DNA of 6,079 nt, from NCBI GenBank assembly GCA_030038955.1, contig JASHQV010000492.1:1-6079 (forward strand), read 5' to 3'. Shown one piece after another: positions 4,334-6,079 of the stretch. Each line of letters begins with the position of its first letter. The first letter of the stretch is position 1. A program made the translations under genes and the position numbers. Under the pieces are notes generated by a model. It saw nothing but the letters and a program-made list of their open reading frames with translations, had not been told where the DNA came from and did not search any database. Source of the DNA: Solirubrobacteraceae bacterium (lineage in GTDB: Bacteria > Actinomycetota > Thermoleophilia > Solirubrobacterales > Solirubrobacteraceae).

Positions 4334-5957
4334 CCACGGCAAAGCCCGCGGCGCGGTGGGCGTCGCAGTTGATCACGAGCGGCACCCCGGCCGCCGCGGC
4401 GGCCCGCGCCTGCACCTCGTTCAGGTCCCGCCGATCCGGGTTTGAGTTGATCTCGAACATCGTCCCGGTCCGCACCGCCGCCTCCAGCACCGCCTCGAAG
4501 TCGAACTCGTACGGAGCGCGGCGCTCGATCTTGCGGCCGCTGAGATGGGCGATGCAATCGACGTACGGATGCTCGATCGCCCTGACGATCCGAGCCGTCA
4601 TCATCGCCGCCGGCATTCGGAAGCTCGTGTGCACCGCGGCGATCACCCAGTCGAGCTCGGCCAGCAGCTCGTCGGGATAGTCGAGCGAGCCGTCGGGGAG
4701 GATGTTGACCTCCGAGCCGATCAGCAGCTGCAGCCCCTCGACCTGGGTGGCGCGGACCAGCTCGATCTGGGAGCGCAGCTGCTCGTCGGTGACCTCGGCG
4801 CCGAAGCCCATGCTCGCCGAGTGATCGGTGATCGCCAGGTACTCGTAGCCGGCCGCGCGGGCGGCGAGCGCGATCTGCTCGACCGACGCGGTGCCGTCGG
4901 AGGCCGCGGTGTGACAGTGGAGGTCGCCCTTCAGGTCACCCACCGTGACCAGATCGGGGAGGCGGCCTTGGGTGGCCGCCTCCAGCTCTCCTCGATTTTC
5001 GCGCAGCTCGGGCTCGATGTAGTCCATCCCCAGCAGCGCGTACACCTCGGTCTCGGTGGCGCACCGGTGAGTCTCGCCGGTGGCGTCGTCGAGCACGCCG
5101 TACTCGGAGATGTGCAGGCCCCTGCGGACGGCGTACTCGCGCAGCGCCGCGTTGTGCTGCTTCGAGCCGGTCAGGTGCTGCAGCACGTCGCCGAACTGGT
5201 CTGGCTCGACGATCCGCAGATCGACGTGCAGGCCACTGTGGGTCAGCAGGCGCACGGCGTTCTCACCGGGAGTGGCGGCCGACTCGACCAGCGTCAGCGC
5301 GGCTGCCGCCCGCGCCAGCGCCGCCGGGTCGTGGGCGGTGGCGACGATGTCGAGGTCCTTGACGCTGTCGGTCATCCGCCGCGCCGAGCCGGCCAGCGCG
5401 ACGCGCTCGGCGGCCGGCTCGGCGCGCAGCGCCTGCACCAGCCGCTCGCCGACTGCCAGTGCCCGGCTCAGCACCTCGCGCCGGCGCGGTCCATCGGCCT
5501 CGAACGTGGTCAGCGCGGCCAGGATCGCATCCTCGGCCTTCGCCCCGAACCCCTTGAGCCCGCGGATTCGCTGCTGCTCGCCGGCGCTGCGCAGCGCCTC
5601 CAGCGAGTCGATCCCGAGCTCGTCGTACAGTCGCCGGGCGCGCTTCGGCCCGAGCCCCGGGAGGTGCGTCATCGCCACCAGCCCCGGCGGGAACTTGGCG
5701 CGCAGCCTGCCCAGCGCCGGGATCTCGCCGGTGTCGGCGAGCGCCAGCACCTTCTCCTGGATCGTCGCCCCGATCCCCGCCAGCTCGGTGGCGCGGCCCT
5801 GCCGGGCGAGCGAGCTGATCGACTCGGACGCGTCGCGCACCGCCTTGGCGGCGTTGCGATACGCCACCACGCGGTGGATGATCGCCCCGTCGAGTTCGTA
5901 CAGGTCGCCGAGCTCGTCGAGCGCGGCGGCGATCTCGGTGTTGCTCGGATCTGGCAC
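4203..5957 (-). CDS. polX: Bacterial DNA polymerase X (PolX) with PHP domain
   Basis: This 584-residue protein matches full-length bacterial PolX (about 570-575 residues), a cytoplasmic base-excision and gap-filling repair polymerase. The N-terminal 8-kDa-like domain (1-90) is followed by helix-hairpin-helix motifs at LPGLGPKRA (99-107) and LKGFGAKAE (134-142). The nucleotidyltransferase site is complete: GSARR (190-194), KDLDIV with Asp201 and Asp203, and VDLRIV with Asp246, then the TGSKQHN motif. The PHP domain, the 3'-5' exonuclease/AP-endonuclease module, starts near 343 with DLHCHT and SDG, then TDHS (377-380), Glu416, His443, His471 and NCDAH (530-534). All metal ligands look intact. 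The start is GTG at 5957-5955, 7 nt after a TACGCT box, so the mRNA is probably leaderless. The last 43 codons overlap the 3' end of convergent lgt; the conserved GVATARRAWL motif near residue 550 supports this reading frame to the end. Confidence 0.95.
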   Translation of the reverse strand: MPDPSNTEIAAALDELGDLYELDGAIIHRVVAYRNAAKAVRDASESISSLARQGRATELAGIGATIQEKVLALADTGEIPALGRLRAKFPPGLVAMTHLPGLGPKRARRLYDELGIDSLEALRSAGEQQRIRGLKGFGAKAEDAILAALTTFEADGPRRREVLSRALAVGERLVQALRAEPAAERVALAGSARRMTDSVKDLDIVATAHDPAALARAAAALTLVESAATPGENAVRLLTHSGLHVDLRIVEPDQFGDVLQHLTGSKQHNAALREYAVRRGLHISEYGVLDDATGETHRCATETEVYALLGMDYIEPELRENRGELEAATQGRLPDLVTVGDLKGDLHCHTAASDGTASVEQIALAARAAGYEYLAITDHSASMGFGAEVTDEQLRSQIELVRATQVEGLQLLIGSEVNILPDGSLDYPDELLAELDWVIAAVHTSFRMPAAMMTARIVRAIEHPYVDCIAHLSGRKIERRAPYEFDFEAVLEAAVRTGTMFEINSNPDRRDLNEVQARAAAAAGVPLVINCDAHRAAGFAVARYGVATARRAWLGPAQVANAESWARLSAHTKHGRAAGSRRTS

Positions 5958-5964
5958 TCCGGGT

Positions 5965-5970
5965 AGCGTA
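5965..5970 (-). promoter_or_regulatory. Probable -10 box of polX, leaderless type
   Basis: On the - strand TACGCT (5970-5965) fits TANNNT and is separated by exactly 7 nt (ACCCGGA) from the GTG start at 5957. Transcription would begin at or beside the start codon. I see no convincing -35 at 16-18 bp upstream. GGAG abuts and overlaps the GTG, so it cannot serve as a normal Shine-Dalgarno site. Confidence 0.5.
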
Positions 5971-5993
5971 GGCGCCGATCAGGCGGGGGGCGA

Positions 5994-6037
5994 GACCGGT
6001 CCCGCGGACGCGGCACGAGCCGACCGGCTTGACCGGT
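5994..6037. repeat. GACCGGT direct repeat in the divergent promoter region
   Basis: GACCGGT occurs at 5994-6000 and 6031-6037, with a shorter GACCGG at 6022-6027. ACCGGT is itself palindromic. The second copy overlaps the proposed -35 (TTGACC) of the rightward promoter. It may be a regulator site, but 7-bp repeats in such GC-rich DNA can arise by chance. Confidence 0.3.
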
Positions 6038-6058
6038 GGAGCCCGTTACACGTAACGT
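6029..6058 (+). promoter_or_regulatory. Probable promoter of the truncated rightward gene
   Basis: TTGACC (6029-6034, 5 of 6 matches to TTGACA) is followed after 18 bp by TAACGT (6053-6058, TANNNT type). A GTG at 6066 lies 7 nt after the -10 box, the same spacing as at otsB and polX. The inverted repeat CGTTAC-AC-GTAACG (6044-6057) overlaps the -10 and may be an operator. Confidence 0.5.
6044..6057. promoter_or_regulatory. Inverted repeat over the -10 box, candidate operator
   Basis: CGTTAC (6044-6049) and GTAACG (6052-6057) are exact inverted copies with a 2-bp spacer. A second, overlapping symmetry is CACGT-A-ACGTG (6049-6059). Lying across the proposed -10, either could bind a dimeric repressor; short palindromes can also be chance. 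Confidence 0.35.
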
Positions 6059-6065
6059 GACGCGT

Positions 6066-6079
6066 GTGTCCACCCACGA
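6066..6079 (+). CDS. Start of an unidentified gene, cut by the window's right edge
   Basis: GTG at 6066 opens a frame (GTG TCC ACC CAC, Met-Ser-Thr-His) placed 7 nt after the TAACGT box, matching the probable leaderless starts of otsB and polX. Only four complete codons are visible, so no function can be proposed. GTG at 6064 in another frame (Met-Cys-Pro-Pro) is an alternative. Confidence 0.35.

Noticed and set aside
3275..4342. A 355-codon - strand frame opposite lgt
   Set aside because: lgt on the + strand is unmistakable, and this frame is an unstructured charged sequence.
4545..5966. A 473-codon + strand frame opposite polX
   Set aside because: polX has all polymerase and PHP motifs; the opposite frame is Gly/Arg/Val/Gln-rich shadow coding.

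Overview
This window is very GC-rich, its open frames use G/C at third codon positions, GTG starts are common and Shine-Dalgarno sites are weak or absent. Together with an actinobacterial-type Lgt active-site region (GGLGIWGG where E. coli carries a His), this points to a high-GC actinobacterium. A Thermoleophilia/Solirubrobacterales-like organism is my best guess, by inference only. The content looks like ordinary chromosomal housekeeping and accessory metabolism. I see no transposase, integrase, phage gene, tRNA, rRNA or CRISPR array.

Layout. (1) 1-552 (+) is the C-terminal HD-hydrolase part of a YhaM-like 3'-5' exoribonuclease, cut by the window's left edge. (2) 553-729 is a 177-bp regulatory gap with a 10-bp-stem hairpin (597-628), a perfect 46-bp palindrome (664-709) and a probable promoter whose -10 lies 7 nt before the next start codon. 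(3) 730-1767 (+) is trehalose-6-phosphate phosphatase (otsB) with an unusual C-terminal tail of seven 9-residue repeats. (4) 1781-2329 (+) is a four-helix membrane protein of unknown function. (5) 2326-3354 (+) is a GT-B-type glycosyltransferase sharing an ATGA overlap with gene 4. (6) 3355-3442 is a C/A-rich, G-poor, repetitive spacer. (7) 3443-4333 (+) is lgt, prolipoprotein diacylglyceryl transferase. (8) 4203-5957 (-) is a bacterial PolX (DNA polymerase beta-like plus PHP domain), convergent with lgt and overlapping it by 131 bp. (9) 5958-6065 is a divergent promoter region, followed by the likely first codons of another + strand gene cut by the right edge.

How the genes work together. 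otsB, the membrane gene and the glycosyltransferase gene form a tight + strand cluster (13-nt gap, then 4-nt overlap), probably cotranscribed from the promoter before otsB. lgt follows after 88 nt with no visible promoter. A cell-envelope or sugar theme (trehalose, a glycosyltransferase, lipoprotein maturation) is plausible but is inference. PolX is a separate DNA-repair unit on the opposite strand.

Most noteworthy signals: the perfect 46-bp palindrome overlapping the otsB promoter; the same 'TANNNT-like hexamer, 7 nt, GTG' arrangement at three gene starts, suggesting leaderless mRNAs; the repeat tail of OtsB; and the antisense overlap of lgt and polX. I found no convincing evidence of a wholly new multi-gene system.
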